64,000 bases of DNA from Acidithiobacillus ferridurans (lineage in GTDB: Bacteria > Pseudomonadota > Gammaproteobacteria > Acidithiobacillales > Acidithiobacillaceae): positions 434,001 through 498,000 of the forward strand of contig NZ_AP018795.1 of assembly GCF_003966655.1 (NCBI RefSeq), read 5' to 3'. Position 1 is the stretch's first letter; each line of letters starts with the position of its first letter. A model generated the notes under the pieces. The model was not told the DNA's origin. It ran no database searches and worked only from the letters and a program-made list of their open reading frames with translations. Positions 1 to 10,177 of this stretch are shown here, piece after piece. Both the position numbers and the translations under genes were made by a program.

Positions 1-2872
1 CGGCCTTTACCTGACCAATGACCTGCGCCCGTCCAGCGAGGCCGGCATCGGCAAAAATCTGCATCATTCGCTCGCGCTGGGCGGCTGGGGTCTGAATGAC
101 CACCCCCGGTTCCTCGGCAAAGAGGAAGGACCAGCTATCCGCTCCCGAAGGCAGTTGAATGTCCGCTCCACAACGGCTGGCGAAAGACATTTCGCAGAGA
201 GTCGCCCACAGACCACCGTCGGAGCGGTCATGGTAGGCCAGCACCAGTTCCTGCATGCGCAACACCTGCAATGCGGAGAACAGGCCGCGCAACCACTCGG
301 GAGCATCCAGATCGGGCGTACTATCGCCCATCTGCCCCAAAGTCTGGGCCAGAATGGAAGCGCCGAGCCGGCCGCACCCCAAGTCCACCAGCCAGAGATC
401 CGTATCGGGTTGAGCAGACCACTGGGGGGTCCAGCTCTTCCGCAAATCCGCCACTGGCGCGAAGGCCGAGATGATCACCGACAGGGGCGACACGACGGTC
501 TTTTCCACGCCCTCCTCTCGCCAGATAGTGCGCATGGATAGGGAGTCTTTGCCCACCGGGATGGCAAGGTCCAGCGCCGGACAGAGTTCCAGTGCCGCCG
601 CGCGTACCGCGTCATAGAGTGCCGCGTCTTCTCCCGGATGATCCGCCGCCGCCATCCAGTTGGCCGAGAGCTTGATATCTCCCAGCGCGGCCACATCGGC
701 GGCAAAAAGATTGGTGAGGGCTTCGGCAATGGCCAGCCGGGCGCTGGCTGCAGGATTCAACACCGCCACCGGGGCACGTTCGCCGATGGCCATGGCCTCG
801 CCGTGGTTATTCCAGAAGTCCGCTGCCGTAACGCCGCAATCGGCCACCGGCACCTGCCACGGCCCCACCATCTGGTCGCGGTGAATCAGGCCGCCGACAC
901 TGCGGTCACCGATGGTGATCAGGAATTCCTTGCTGGCTACCGAAGGATGGCGCAGGACGGCATAGGCGGCAGCGCGCAGGTCGGCGCCGGACAGGTCCAG
1001 TGGCCGCAAATCGGGCCGCACATGCCGGCTGTCCCGCTCCATGCGCGGCGGGCAGCCCAGCAGGGCGCTGAGGGCCATATCCACCGGCCGGTCATGGAGC
1101 AGGGAATCCTCCAGAATCAGGGCATCCTCCGCCGTGGCTTCTCCCAGGACCGCACAGGGGCAGCGCTCGCGGGCGCAGATCTCCGTGAAACGCGGCAAGT
1201 CTGCTGCCGCCACGGCCAGCACATAACGCTCCTGCGCCTCATTACTCCAGATCTGCATGGGCGACATGGCCTGTTCTTCATTGGGTACCGCCCGCAGTTG
1301 CAAACGGCCTCCACGACCACCATCATGCAGCAACTCGGGAATGGCGTTGGAGAGCCCGCCCGCCCCGACATCATGGATGGACAAAATGGGGGAGTCCTCT
1401 CCCAGGGCAATACAGCGCTCGATCACTTCCTGGGCCCGGCGCTGCATTTCCGGATTGCCGCGCTGCACCGAGGCAAAATCCAGTTGCTCATCCCCTGCCC
1501 CGCTGGCCACACTGGATGCGGCGCCCCCCCCCAGACCGATGAGCATGGCCGGGCCGCCGATAACCAGCACCTTGGCGCCTTCCGGCAGGGGCTTCTTCTC
1601 CACCAGCGAGGGGCGAATCTGCCCCAGACCGCCGGCCAGCATGATGGGTTTGTGGTAGCCGCGGTGCAGCCCGTCCTGATCACATTCGAAGACCCGGAAA
1701 TAACCGGCAATGGCCGGGCGGCCGAATTCATTGTTGAAGGCCGCAGCACCCAGGGGGCCTTCGCGCATGATGTCCAGCGCCGAGCGGATACGCGCCGGCT
1801 TTCCGTAAGGATTCGACTCCCATGACTGGATATAGCCGGGAATCCGCAGATGCGATACCGAGAACCCAGTCAAACCGGCCTTGGGCTTGCCGCCCCGCCC
1901 GGTGGCGCCCTCATCGCGAATCTCGCCGCCACTGCCCGTAGCCGCTCCGGGAAAAGGCGAAATGGCCGTCGGATGGTTGTGGGTTTCCACCTTCATCAGA
2001 ATGGCGGTGCGCTCTTCCGCTACGGCATACGCTCCCGACACGCCCACCGCGAAAGGCCGGCTCAGCGCGCTACCCGCCATGACCGCGGCATTGTCCTTAT
2101 AGGCGGATAGCGTACCCTGCGGATGCAGGCGGTGAGTTTCGCGAACCATGGCGAAGAGGCTGAGGGCCTGATCCTGGCCATCCAGCCGGAAAGCCGCATT
2201 GAACACCTTGTGCCGACAATGCTCGGAGTTGGCCTGCGCAAACATCATCAGTTCGGCATCACTGGGATCGCGGCCCAAGCCGGAAAAATAATCAAACAGA
2301 TAATCCAGTTCCGCCGGAGCGAGAGCGAGCCCCATACGGTTATTGGCCGAAAGCAAGGCGGCACGCCCCTCTTTGTGCAGAGGAATGCGGGTCAGCGATG
2401 CGGGTTCCGGGTGCGCAAAAATGGTCTCTGCCGCCGCCCAGTCCGGCAACACCGACTCGGTCATGGGATCGTGCAAAAGCCCGCTCATCGCCTGTAACTC
2501 CGCCACGCTGAAGGTCGCACCGCCGACTTTGCGCAAGCGATATGAAACCCCCCGTTCAATACGCCGCACCGCACCCAATCCACAGCGTCCGGCAATATCC
2601 GTCGCCTTGCTGGACCATGGCGAGATGGTCCCGAGGCGGGGCACCACACAGACTTCCGCTGCGTCCTCTGCACGTCCTTCCGCAGCTTCCCCGTAATGCA
2701 GCAAAGCCGTCAGCACCCCCATTTCTGCCGACGTCAGGGGCGCGCCGAGATCCATCAGATGGACGTATTGAGCGACTGCGCTCTGGACGGGAAAGCCCTC
2801 GGCAACGAGGATGCGTAGCAAGTGTTGCACACGAAAGGCGGACAGCGCCGCAGGGCCGCGAAGCAGCAGCAT
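1..2872 (-). CDS. purL: phosphoribosylformylglycinamidine synthase (3' end outside window)
   Basis: Large ATP- and glutamine-dependent enzyme of purine synthesis that converts FGAR to FGAM in the cytoplasm. About 957 codons are present. The N-terminus ([12 protein letters not shown]) aligns with the start of long proteobacterial PurL, and the conserved ANSEHCRHK and [16 protein letters not shown] segments follow, then the glycine-rich [14 protein letters not shown] motif. The C-terminal glutaminase domain lies beyond the left edge. The start chosen is the ATG at 2872; an in-frame ATG at 2887 is the alternative. It is the last visible gene of the dapA-bamC-purB-purC-purL run, 70 bp after purC. 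Read from sequence; identity is secure from family motifs. Confidence 0.96.
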   Translation of the reverse strand, partial: MLLLRGPAALSAFRVQHLLRILVAEGFPVQSAVAQYVHLMDLGAPLTSAEMGVLTALLHYGEAAEGRAEDAAEVCVVPRLGTISPWSSKATDIAGRCGLGAVRRIERGVSYRLRKVGGATFSVAELQAMSGLLHDPMTESVLPDWAAAETIFAHPEPASLTRIPLHKEGRAALLSANNRMGLALAPAELDYLFDYFSGLGRDPSDAELMMFAQANSEHCRHKVFNAAFRLDGQDQALSLFAMVRETHRLHPQGTLSAYKDNAAVMAGSALSRPFAVGVSGAYAVAEERTAILMKVETHNHPTAISPFPGAATGSGGEIRDEGATGRGGKPKAGLTGFSVSHLRIPGYIQSWESNPYGKPARIRSALDIMREGPLGAAAFNNEFGRPAIAGYFRVFECDQDGLHRGYHKPIMLAGGLGQIRPSLVEKKPLPEGAKVLVIGGPAMLIGLGGGAASSVASGAGDEQLDFASVQRGNPEMQRRAQEVIERCIALGEDSPILSIHDVGAGGLSNAIPELLHDGGRGGRLQLRAVPNEEQAMSPMQIWSNEAQERYVLAVAAADLPRFTEICARERCPCAVLGEATAEDALILEDSLLHDRPVDMALSALLGCPPRMERDSRHVRPDLRPLDLSGADLRAAAYAVLRHPSVASKEFLITIGDRSVGGLIHRDQMVGPWQVPVADCGVTAADFWNNHGEAMAIGERAPVAVLNPAASARLAIAEALTNLFAADVAALGDIKLSANWMAAADHPGEDAALYDAVRAAALELCPALDLAIPVGKDSLSMRTIWREEGVEKTVVSPLSVIISAFAPVADLRKSWTPQWSAQPDTDLWLVDLGCGRLGASILAQTLGQMGDSTPDLDAPEWLRGLFSALQVLRMQELVLAYHDRSDGGLWATLCEMSFASRCGADIQLPSGADSWSFLFAEEPGVVIQTPAAQRERMMQIFADAGLAGRAQVIGQVKA

Positions 2873-2942
2873 GGGATGGTCCCTCATTCAAGAAACGCGG
2901 CAGGACGAGCCAGAAGACTATCCCGCTGGAAAGATTACGACT

Positions 2943-3665
2943 TTATGATGTTGCCGGAAGCGGCACACCCAGGCGGCGCGCGACTTCCACATAGGCTTCC
3001 ACCACCCCGCCCAGGCCGCGACGAAAGCGATCTTTATCCATTTTCTCCAGACTCCGGGCGTCCCAGAGTCGGCAGCCGTCGGGGCTGAATTCATCGCCGA
3101 GATAAAGCTCACCGTCAAAACGCCCGAACTCCAGTTTAAAGTCCACCAGAATCAGGTTCGCTTTTGCAAATAGTGCGGACAGCAGCACATTGACCCGCAT
3201 CGTCCACCGGCGCATGGCCTCTACTTCTTCTGCCGTCGCCCAGCCAAAGGTGCGAATATGGGACGTGTTGATCAGGGGGTCGTGCAGCGCATCGTTCTTC
3301 AGGAAGAATTCCAGCGTCGGCGGCTCCAGGACCCGGCCCTCCTCGATACCCAGGCGCTTGGACAAGGACCCCGCAGCCCGATTCCGCACCACACACTCCA
3401 CCGGGATCATCTCCAGACGGCGCACCAGGCTTTCTCGCGCATTGAGGCGGCGGATAAAATGGGTCGGCACACCCTCACCCTGCAAATACTCCATGATGAA
3501 GGCATTGAACGCATTGTTTATCTCTCCCTTATGGGCGAGCTGCTCGACCTTTTCGCCGTCAAAAGCCGAAGTGTCATCCTTGAAATGCAGGATCAGCGCA
3601 TCGGGTGATTCGCTGGCATAGACGATCTTGGCCTTGCCTTCGTAGAGAGCGATGCGTTCATTCAT
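2943..3665 (-). CDS. purC: SAICAR synthase
   Basis: Joins aspartate to CAIR to make SAICAR in purine synthesis. The 240-residue length is typical of bacterial PurC. The start [10 protein letters not shown], the [12 protein letters not shown] segment and the [25 protein letters not shown] block are diagnostic. Its start overlaps the purB stop by 4 bp (ATGA), indicating translational coupling. It lies between purB and purL on the minus strand, so three purine genes are probably co-transcribed. Nothing unusual is seen. Confidence 0.97.
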   Translation of the reverse strand: MNERIALYEGKAKIVYASESPDALILHFKDDTSAFDGEKVEQLAHKGEINNAFNAFIMEYLQGEGVPTHFIRRLNARESLVRRLEMIPVECVVRNRAAGSLSKRLGIEEGRVLEPPTLEFFLKNDALHDPLINTSHIRTFGWATAEEVEAMRRWTMRVNVLLSALFAKANLILVDFKLEFGRFDGELYLGDEFSPDGCRLWDARSLEKMDKDRFRRGLGGVVEAYVEVARRLGVPLPATS

Positions 3666-4969
3666 TGGGGTTGTCCTTCCGGGAAAACGCGAGCGAAAAT
3701 GGCGTCCACATTGCGGGTGTGATAGCCAAGATCAAACAACGCCGCCAGTTCCGGCGCGCTCAGATAAGGCTGAATCTGCGGGTCCTCTGCCAGGAGAGAT
3801 TTGAAGTCCGCATTCGCCTCCCAGACCTGCATCGCGTTGCGCTGCACCACCCGGTAGGCGTCTTCGCGCAGCATGCCCTTTCCGGTGAGCGCCAGCAGCA
3901 CCCGCTGTGAGAAAATCAGGCCATGCATCTTGTGCAGGTTATCCAGCATCCGCTGCGGATAAACCACGAGCCGTTCCAGCAGGCCGCTCGCCCGATGGAA
4001 CATGAAGTCCATGATGATGCAGGCATCGGGGCCAATCACCCGCTCCACACTGGAGTGGGAAATATCGCGCTCATGCCAGAGGGCGATATCCTCCAGCGCC
4101 ATGCCCGCATAACCACGCAGCAGGCGGGCGAGACCGGTCAGGTTCTCGGAGAGGATGGGATTGCGCTTGTGGGGCATGGCGGAACTGCCCTTCTGCCCGG
4201 CGGAGAACGGCTCCTCCGCCTCCAGCACCTCGGTGCGTTGCAGATGGCGGATTTCCACGGCGATCTTCTCGATGGATCCGGCAATCACCGCCAGGGTGCC
4301 GAAAAACTCGGCATGACGGTCCCGGGAAATCACTTGCGTACTGGCCAGTTCGGGGGCCAACCCCAGATCCGCACAGACCGCTTCTTCGACACCGGGGTCG
4401 ATGTTGGCGAAGGTTCCGACGGCGCCCGACAACATACCCACAGACACTGCGTCTATGGCACTGATCAGGCGTTGCCGGTTGCGCTGCGCTTCGGCACACC
4501 ACACCGCCACCTTCAGACCAAAAGTGATGGGCTCCGCGTGAATGCCGTGGGAGCGGCCGATCATCACCGTGTCCTTGTGCTTCCAGGCCAGATGCACCAG
4601 TGCCTGATACAGGCGATCCATCCCTTCCAGCAGCAGTGCCCCGGAACGCTTCAACTGCAGCGCAAAACCCGTATCCACCACGTCCGAAGAGGTCAGGCCA
4701 AGGTGGATGAAGCGGCTGGACGGTCCCACATGCTCGGCCACGGACGTCAAAAAGGCAATGACGTCGTGTTTGACTTCCCGCTCGATTTCCGCAATACGGG
4801 CGCTATCAAAAGCCGCTTTCGCCTCGATCTCGGCCAGGGCGTCGGCAGGAATCTGTCCCTGCACTGCCAGCGTCCGGCAGGCCGCCAGTTCCACGTCGAG
4901 CCAGGCCTGATATTTGGCATCCTGCGTCCATAAGGCACCCATTTCCGGGCGAGTGTAGCGCTCGATCAT
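3662..4969 (-). CDS. purB: adenylosuccinate lyase
   Basis: Fumarase-superfamily enzyme that splits SAICAR and adenylosuccinate, acting twice in purine synthesis. The 435 residues match the shorter bacterial PurB type. The N-terminal [12 protein letters not shown], the [14 protein letters not shown] helix, the [14 protein letters not shown] active-site stretch and the signature loop [12 protein letters not shown] are all present. It overlaps purC by 4 bp downstream and the bamC stop by 4 bp upstream, so the operon is tightly packed. Identity is secure. Confidence 0.97.
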   Translation of the reverse strand: MIERYTRPEMGALWTQDAKYQAWLDVELAACRTLAVQGQIPADALAEIEAKAAFDSARIAEIEREVKHDVIAFLTSVAEHVGPSSRFIHLGLTSSDVVDTGFALQLKRSGALLLEGMDRLYQALVHLAWKHKDTVMIGRSHGIHAEPITFGLKVAVWCAEAQRNRQRLISAIDAVSVGMLSGAVGTFANIDPGVEEAVCADLGLAPELASTQVISRDRHAEFFGTLAVIAGSIEKIAVEIRHLQRTEVLEAEEPFSAGQKGSSAMPHKRNPILSENLTGLARLLRGYAGMALEDIALWHERDISHSSVERVIGPDACIIMDFMFHRASGLLERLVVYPQRMLDNLHKMHGLIFSQRVLLALTGKGMLREDAYRVVQRNAMQVWEANADFKSLLAEDPQIQPYLSAPELAALFDLGYHTRNVDAIFARVFPEGQPQ

Positions 4970-6099
4970 GCCTTATCTCCGTTTTTGGGAGACAGGCCCG
5001 ACTGCAGCTTGTCGAGAATTTCTGCAGACCATTTGGGCGCATCCTTGCCCACGCCCGGCGTCGTCTCCAGGACGCTGCCCGTATCGTCTTTCATGCGCAA
5101 CAGCGTCACCCGGACAGAAACGGGCTTCTGTTTCTCCCGACTGCTCCAGATTGCCTTGATATTATCCCAGGTCCGCTGGAAGATGCCGCCGATGAAACTC
5201 TGTTTCTGGCCTGCCTGTGCACCGCCCTCCCGGACTTGCACTTTCCATACCCCCGTGCCTTCCCTTTGCACGGGATAGCCCAGACCCTGCAAGACCACTT
5301 GTACTGCGGGCTCCGCCTTGGCGGGGACGGCATTCAACACCAGATAAGGGCCGCGGTCATCCCGGTAGCGGGTCACTTTGATCTCCGGCATTTCTGCGAG
5401 AATGGATTCCTCGCTCAGACGTTTTTGCACCGCTTCCATAAGCTGACGATTATGCCCGGCGTCGGCGGGCACCTTCTTCCACCCCACGCTGCTGCCGTTG
5501 GGATTATTCCAGAGGCGTTCCTGTTGTATCGTCAGGATTTCCGCGCCCTTTTCACCAGCACTCAGGTGAAAGGTGTATTTCTCCCGATAGGTTGGTGCGA
5601 CAGTATGCCCCAGCACAAAGGCCAGACCACTGCGGAAATCACGCCAGTCAGTGACCAGTTCACCTTGTTCAGGAGAAAATTTCGCCACCGAGGTATCATC
5701 TGCCGCCAGTACCGCTTTCAGAGCGGCCCAAATCCGCTCTGGCCGGGCGGTCGTGCTCAACCGTAAGTCCGCGCCGCTACCCAGAATCTGCGCCCCCACG
5801 CCAGCGAGGGTTTTTTCCTCTACCGGCTTCTGCCCGGCCGCCTCGTGAGGTTGAAACAGTCCATAGCCACCGGAGGCGCTATTCGTATTCGTCGGCAACT
5901 CGCTGGAAGTTACCGCTCCCCCCGGTATGGTAACCCCCGGTTGCGGCGCGTGGACCAGTAGGTCCGGCGGGATCTTCAGGGGTTCCATCACCTTGGAATC
6001 CTGGTATTGGGGCCCGTTGTTGGACTTGAAGAAGGGAATGTACGAGCACCCCCCCAAACCCAGAGTGGCAACCACGGCAAGAGCTACGTAACGGCGCAT
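4966..6099 (-). CDS. bamC: BamC/NlpB-like outer-membrane assembly lipoprotein
   Basis: Probable lipoprotein of the BAM complex that inserts beta-barrel proteins into the outer membrane. The start at 6099 gives a lipoprotein signal: MRRY, a short hydrophobic helix, then LGGC with the lipidated Cys at about residue 18, followed by SYIPFF. The remaining 377-residue protein has the NlpB-type body (DLRLSTTARPERIWAALKAVL). An upstream in-frame start at 6180 would bury the signal peptide and is rejected. It sits between dapA (37 bp upstream) and purB (4-bp overlap), echoing the dapA-bamC-purC order known from Escherichia coli. Sequence similarity to BamC is modest; gene order strengthens the call. 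Confidence 0.85.
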   Translation of the reverse strand: MRRYVALAVVATLGLGGCSYIPFFKSNNGPQYQDSKVMEPLKIPPDLLVHAPQPGVTIPGGAVTSSELPTNTNSASGGYGLFQPHEAAGQKPVEEKTLAGVGAQILGSGADLRLSTTARPERIWAALKAVLAADDTSVAKFSPEQGELVTDWRDFRSGLAFVLGHTVAPTYREKYTFHLSAGEKGAEILTIQQERLWNNPNGSSVGWKKVPADAGHNRQLMEAVQKRLSEESILAEMPEIKVTRYRDDRGPYLVLNAVPAKAEPAVQVVLQGLGYPVQREGTGVWKVQVREGGAQAGQKQSFIGGIFQRTWDNIKAIWSSREKQKPVSVRVTLLRMKDDTGSVLETTPGVGKDAPKWSAEILDKLQSGLSPKNGDKA

Positions 6100-6136
6100 G
6101 CAAAACTCCACTGAACGCGACCAGGCGCGAGAATGA

Positions 6137-7012
6137 TCAGATACATTGCGCCCGGCGCAAACTTTCGCGCAGACGCTCATGATGAACGGTCGAAAGGGTG
6201 GTCAGGGGCAGGCGCAGAACGGACTCCATGCGGCCCATTTCGTGCAGGGCCCACTTGACCGGGATGGGGTTGGACTCCAAAAAGAGATCCCGGTGTAATC
6301 CTGTCAATTGCACGTTGACCGCACGGGCGCCCACAAAGTCTCCAGCCAGTGCCAGGTCACACATCCGTGCCATCAGTCGGGGCGCCACGTTGGCGGTAAC
6401 GGAGATCACGCCGCGCGCACCTAACGCCATGGCGGCAAGGGCAGCACCATCATCACCGCTGTAAACCTGCACCTGATCCCCGCACAAGGCCAGAATTTCG
6501 GCGACCCGTTCGACTTTGCCGCTTGCTTCCTTGATGCCGACGATATCCGCACGCGGCGCCAGGCGCGCCACCGTCTCCGGTAAAATATCACCAGCAGTGC
6601 GACCAGGAACGTTGTAGAGGATGATGGGGAAATGGCAGTGCTCAGCGATCGCCGAATAGTGTTGGAACAGTCCTTCCTGAGTGGGCTTATTGTAATAGGG
6701 GGAAACCAGCAGCGCTGCATCGGCCTTGACTTCCATGGCCGCACGGGTGAGCTCTATGGCCTCATGGGTCGCGTTGGCCCCGGTTCCGGCGATCACCGGA
6801 ACGCGCCCCCTGGCCTGTTCCACCACCGTCTGGATCGCCGCCACATGTTCCCTCATTTCGAGGGTGGCGGATTCTCCCGTAGTGCCGACGGCAACCAGCG
6901 CGTGCGTCCCTTCGGCGATGTGCCACTCCACCAGTTCGCGAAGTGCAACATCATCTATTGCCCCGTCCACCTGCATGGGCGTCACCAAAGCTACCATACT
7001 GCCATGAAACAT
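6137..7012 (-). CDS. dapA: 4-hydroxy-tetrahydrodipicolinate synthase
   Basis: Schiff-base aldolase that condenses pyruvate with aspartate semialdehyde, the first committed step of lysine and meso-diaminopimelate synthesis. 291 residues, a normal length. Visible are GTTGESATL near residue 45, the pyruvate-site YYNKPTQEG with the catalytic Tyr, LYNVPGRT, and GIKEASG with the Schiff-base Lys near residue 161. It is the first gene of the operon continuing into bamC and the pur genes; tRNA-Glu lies 141 bp upstream on the same strand. Confidence 0.97.
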   Translation of the reverse strand: MFHGSMVALVTPMQVDGAIDDVALRELVEWHIAEGTHALVAVGTTGESATLEMREHVAAIQTVVEQARGRVPVIAGTGANATHEAIELTRAAMEVKADAALLVSPYYNKPTQEGLFQHYSAIAEHCHFPIILYNVPGRTAGDILPETVARLAPRADIVGIKEASGKVERVAEILALCGDQVQVYSGDDGAALAAMALGARGVISVTANVAPRLMARMCDLALAGDFVGARAVNVQLTGLHRDLFLESNPIPVKWALHEMGRMESVLRLPLTTLSTVHHERLRESLRRAQCI

Positions 7013-7153
7013 GATCCAGCTCCCGCTTTATCGCATGCCATTTCTGCCAGGGATGGTACTTGCCCGACGGCGGGCTTGGCAAGGCAAGAAACCCGCACCG
7101 TCCGCGGACGGCCATTCAGCGCATTCGGAATGGGACGATCAGAGAAAAGAAAG

Positions 7154-7229
7154 TGGCGCTCCCAAGGGGGTTCGAACCCCTGTTACCGACGTGAGAGGCC
7201 AGTGTCCTAGACCACTAGACGATGGGAGC
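7154..7229 (-). tRNA. tRNA-Glu (anticodon CUC)
   Basis: On the minus strand the sequence folds as a cloverleaf. The acceptor arm is GCTCCCA/TGGGAGC with discriminator G and an encoded CCA. The D-arm follows GTCTAGTGGTCTAGGACAC, the anticodon loop is CTCTCAC with anticodon CTC, and the T-arm contains GGTTCGAACCC. The body resembles proteobacterial tRNA-Glu, which usually carries UUC; the CUC anticodon marks the second isoacceptor. Confidence 0.95.
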
Positions 7230-7284
7230 GGAGCGCAGATTATAAGCTCTTCTTCCCCAAAAGCAAGACCAAGCCGATGCTCCT

Positions 7285-7962
7285 TCAGCCAGCATATTGA
7301 AGAATAGCCCAGAACTGCAACGCCGTACCGGCGATGACAAAAACATGCCAGATAGAATGGAAATATTTCCAGCGATCCAGCAGAAAAAAGAGGACGCCTA
7401 TGGTATAGGCCAGCCCGCCAGCGGCCAGCCACCACAAAAACCAGCCGGGTGCGGAATTATAGAGCGGCACGGCGGCGAATACCGCCAGCCAGCCCATGAT
7501 GAGGTAGAGCCAGAGAGAAATCGATTGCGCGCGCGTCCCAGCCATCGCCAGCAGAGAGATGCCCAGCGCCGCCAGGCCCCACTCAACAATCAGCAGCGTC
7601 CAACCCCACGAGCCATGGAGCACCATCAGCGTCACCGGGGTGTAAGTGCCGGCAATAAGGAGGTAGATGGCGGATCGGTCCACCAACTGAAAAGCCCGTT
7701 TAAGTCGCCCCGACGGCAGAATGTGATAGACGGTCGAAGCGCCGTACAGCATCACGATGGTAACCACGAATATACTGATAGTGACTACCGCGAGAGGGGT
7801 GCTGTGGAGACCTGCGCCAACGATCCACAGCACAAAAACCAGCGAGGCACCGACCGCGCCTGCGCCGTGCAGCAGACTGTTAATCCATTCTTCAACACGG
7901 GTCTGATCCCGCACCATACCGCCCGAATTCAGCTCCATCACCCGTCCGCCATTCTGCATCAT
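7285..7962 (-). CDS. hemolysin III / TrhA-type membrane protein
   Basis: Inner-membrane protein of the hemolysin-III (PAQR-related) family. 225 residues with about seven hydrophobic segments. Family hallmarks are the N-terminal EEWINSLLHGAGAV with its conserved His, S-VYHILPSGRLKRAFQLVDRSAIYLLIAGTYTP split across TM3, and the C-terminal IWHVFVIAGTALQFWAI with the second His. The biochemical role in bacteria is not settled; membrane-energetics and fatty-acid homeostasis roles have been proposed. It stands alone between amiC and tRNA-Glu. Nearby alternative starts are possible within the first 16 codons. Confidence 0.9.
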   Translation of the reverse strand: MMQNGGRVMELNSGGMVRDQTRVEEWINSLLHGAGAVGASLVFVLWIVGAGLHSTPLAVVTISIFVVTIVMLYGASTVYHILPSGRLKRAFQLVDRSAIYLLIAGTYTPVTLMVLHGSWGWTLLIVEWGLAALGISLLAMAGTRAQSISLWLYLIMGWLAVFAAVPLYNSAPGWFLWWLAAGGLAYTIGVLFFLLDRWKYFHSIWHVFVIAGTALQFWAILQYAG

Positions 7963-8011
7963 GCATTTGGGTTAGTTATAACATAGTCACCCGGATTCCC
8001 GCCATGACGCG

Positions 8012-9340
8012 TCAGGCTCCCATGATGGGAACACGCAGATGTGCTCCCGGCTGACCCTCTCCGTGCGGCAGATTGTTGGCCAGACGCAAAGCCTCTATGC
8101 TCAGCCCGTAACGGTGCGCCACATCCGCCAGGTTTTCCGCTTTTCCCAGCACATGCCGCGTCGCAGACCACGCGCTGTCCGCCGGTGGTGCGTTCACGAA
8201 GTGGGCGAGGACCGCGTCATGCATGGTGCGCGCAAGCAGTTGACGGAAATCCGGATCACGCAGGCGTTGTTCCTCCTGCGGGTTGGAAATAAAGGCAGTC
8301 TCCACCAGCATGGACGGCACATCCGGGGCGCGCAGCACTACGAAATTGGCGTGCTGCACGGCCGCGTTGTGCAAATCCTCCACCCCTGCCAACCCGCGAA
8401 TCATCATATCCGCAGCCGCAGCCGCCGCGTTCATGGCAGCCGTCTGGGTCATATTGATGAGTACCTCGTTAAGCATAAGATCATGCACCCCCGATTGTAC
8501 GTGGCCGAGGAGAGGATCAGCGGCATTCTGCGTTCTGGCCAGCCAGCGGGCCGCCGCACTGGTCGCCCCCGTTTGCGACAGCGCCCAGACCGTCGAACCG
8601 CTCACTGTTCGCTCCGGAAAGGCGTCCGCATGAATGGAGACGAAGAGGTCGGCACGCTGCGCCAAGCCCAGGTGCATACGATCCATGAGCGGCACATAAC
8701 GATCGGTATCACGGGACATGACCAGACGCATTCCGGGGGTGCTGCGGATCAGTCGGGCCAAAGACAGAGCAACATCCAGCACGACATCCTTCTCGCGGGT
8801 CCCCCTGGCGCCGATGGCACCCGGATCGTGGCCACCATGGCCAGGATCCAGGCAGACCACAATGGGCCGCCCCGCCCCGGCAACGGGATACGAACGGGAA
8901 GACTCCACCGCAGTTCCAGCGACGGGCATCAAATCCAGCACCAGGCGATGTGAAGCACCACCACCAGGCCCCAGAGAGAAACTATGCCAGCGTACCGTTT
9001 CCCGCAAAGGCAAGCGCAGCACCACCCCGGCGGCGCTCTCGTTCATCTCCGCGCCGCCCTGCAGTGGTCCCAGCGCAGGCACCACGGGACGGCCAAGCCA
9101 ATGCTGTATGCCGGGCAACTCGATATGCAGCACTTCACCCACGCTACGGATCACCGGTGCAGCCGACAAACGCCGATTGAGATCAAAGACCAGACGCACA
9201 CCGTGCCCGTAGCGGCCCACCCGCAATCCACGGAGCTGCGCAGCGGCGGCAAGATTCCAGCCGCACAACAATGCGCCGCCCAGCGCAGCCTGTCGCAGGA
9301 ACTGCCGCCTTGAAGAACCCGCATCAGACATCCCGGCCAT
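8012..9340 (-). CDS. amiC: N-acetylmuramoyl-L-alanine amidase, AmiC type, with C-terminal LysM
   Basis: Periplasmic zinc amidase that cuts the peptide stem from peptidoglycan during daughter-cell separation. 442 residues: a Tat signal (SSRRQFLR, twin Arg near 11-12) up to about residue 34, an AMIN domain, an Amidase_3 domain, then a LysM repeat (ENLADVAHRYGLSIEALRLAN). Zinc ligands are visible as the His of DPGHGGHDPGA, the Glu of TREKDVVLDVA, and the His of SIHADA; the catalytic Glu is in LVETAFISN. A C-terminal LysM on an AmiC-type enzyme is a modest variation, since Escherichia coli AmiC lacks it. Identity is strong. Confidence 0.94.
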   Translation of the reverse strand: MAGMSDAGSSRRQFLRQAALGGALLCGWNLAAAAQLRGLRVGRYGHGVRLVFDLNRRLSAAPVIRSVGEVLHIELPGIQHWLGRPVVPALGPLQGGAEMNESAAGVVLRLPLRETVRWHSFSLGPGGGASHRLVLDLMPVAGTAVESSRSYPVAGAGRPIVVCLDPGHGGHDPGAIGARGTREKDVVLDVALSLARLIRSTPGMRLVMSRDTDRYVPLMDRMHLGLAQRADLFVSIHADAFPERTVSGSTVWALSQTGATSAAARWLARTQNAADPLLGHVQSGVHDLMLNEVLINMTQTAAMNAAAAAADMMIRGLAGVEDLHNAAVQHANFVVLRAPDVPSMLVETAFISNPQEEQRLRDPDFRQLLARTMHDAVLAHFVNAPPADSAWSATRHVLGKAENLADVAHRYGLSIEALRLANNLPHGEGQPGAHLRVPIMGA

Positions 9341-9424
9341 AGCGCCCCCACTATCCTTTATAAATGCTGAGTTATAGTGGTAAGTTAGAGCTTATCCGGA
9401 AGAAGTCAAGCTAATGCTTGGGTC

Positions 9425-9859
9425 TCAGACTCCCTGTCCTGCCAACCAACGCTGAAGTTCCGCTGCACTCATGGCGCCGCTCATCCGCGCCAGCTCTTTT
9501 CCGGCCTTGAAAAGCACCATGGTGGGGATGGAACGAATCTGAAAGCGACCACTGATTTGCTGTTCATCTTCGGTATTCACCTTGGCAAAGAGCACACGCC
9601 CCCGCATCGCCCGACCCGCCTGCTCAAACTGCGGTGCCATGGTTCGGCACGGTCCGCACCAGGGGGCCCAGAAATCGACCAGCACCGGCAATTCGTTTTT
9701 CTGAATATACTCGGAAAAACGGCTACTGCCGAGATTGACGGGGTGGTCAGGAAAAATCTGTGCGTGGCATTTGCCACACTTGGGGTTTTCCCCCAGACGC
9801 TCTTTGGGCACCCGATTGACGGCGCCACAGGCAGGACAAAGCAATATCACGGATGTCAT
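9425..9859 (-). CDS. trxC: thioredoxin 2-like protein with N-terminal zinc finger
   Basis: Cytoplasmic disulfide reductase. The 144-residue protein has the Trx2 layout: an N-terminal zinc-ribbon with CPAC (Cys 8 and 11) and CGKC (Cys 28 and 31), then a thioredoxin fold with the active site WCGPC (Cys 68 and 71) and the cis-Pro region RSIPTMVLFKAG. It is the last gene of the minus-strand cluster reading from the ArsR regulator through the RND pump, rhodanese and glutaredoxin, 30 bp downstream of the glutaredoxin. Context suggests a role in thiol or sulfane-sulfur handling (inference). Confidence 0.93.
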   Translation of the reverse strand: MTSVILLCPACGAVNRVPKERLGENPKCGKCHAQIFPDHPVNLGSSRFSEYIQKNELPVLVDFWAPWCGPCRTMAPQFEQAGRAMRGRVLFAKVNTEDEQQISGRFQIRSIPTMVLFKAGKELARMSGAMSAAELQRWLAGQGV

Positions 9860-9889
9860 AACTTCCCCCGATGTTTCATCGAACCGCTA

Positions 9890-10177
9890 TTATCCATCCC
9901 CCTGGCCATCTTCCTGCAACAAGGCATCCAAGGCACCGCGACGATCCAGTGCGGCAAGGTCATCATAGCCGCCGACATGTCGGCCATTGATAAATACCTG
10001 CGGCACCGTATGCCGCCCATGTGCGAGTTTGAGCATGCTCTGGCGCAGCGCGGGGTCCCGGTCCACCCGGAGGATTTCAGGTGTGACCCCCTTACTGCAC
10101 AGCAGCGCTTCGGCGCGTCGGCAATACGGGCAGGTGCCCGTCGCGTACATTCGCACTACCGCCCCTTTCACGATCAC
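9890..10177 (-). CDS. grxC: glutaredoxin 3-like protein
   Basis: Small glutathione-dependent thiol-disulfide oxidoreductase. With the GTG start at 10177 it has 95 residues and the dithiol active site CPYC at Cys 16 and 19, followed by TVPQVFINGRHVGGYDDL, the glutathione-binding half. The GTG overlaps the rhodanese stop as GTGA, the usual coupling signature. An ATG at 10207 would give a longer overlap and an extra ten residues not typical of the family. It belongs to the thiol/efflux operon. Confidence 0.93.
   Translation of the reverse strand: MIVKGAVVRMYATGTCPYCRRAEALLCSKGVTPEILRVDRDPALRQSMLKLAHGRHTVPQVFINGRHVGGYDDLAALDRRGALDALLQEDGQGDG

Noticed and set aside
638-1825. Long plus-strand open frame opposite purL
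   Set aside because: It is antisense to conserved purL sequence. Its His/Gln/Gly-rich composition is typical of a shadow frame in GC-rich DNA.
3923-4933. Plus-strand frame opposite purB
   Set aside because: Antisense to purB, His- and Gln-rich shadow composition.
4966-6180. Longer bamC reading starting at 6180
   Set aside because: It would place the lipoprotein signal 27 residues inside the protein and overlap the dapA end; the ATG at 6099 gives a proper LGGC lipobox.
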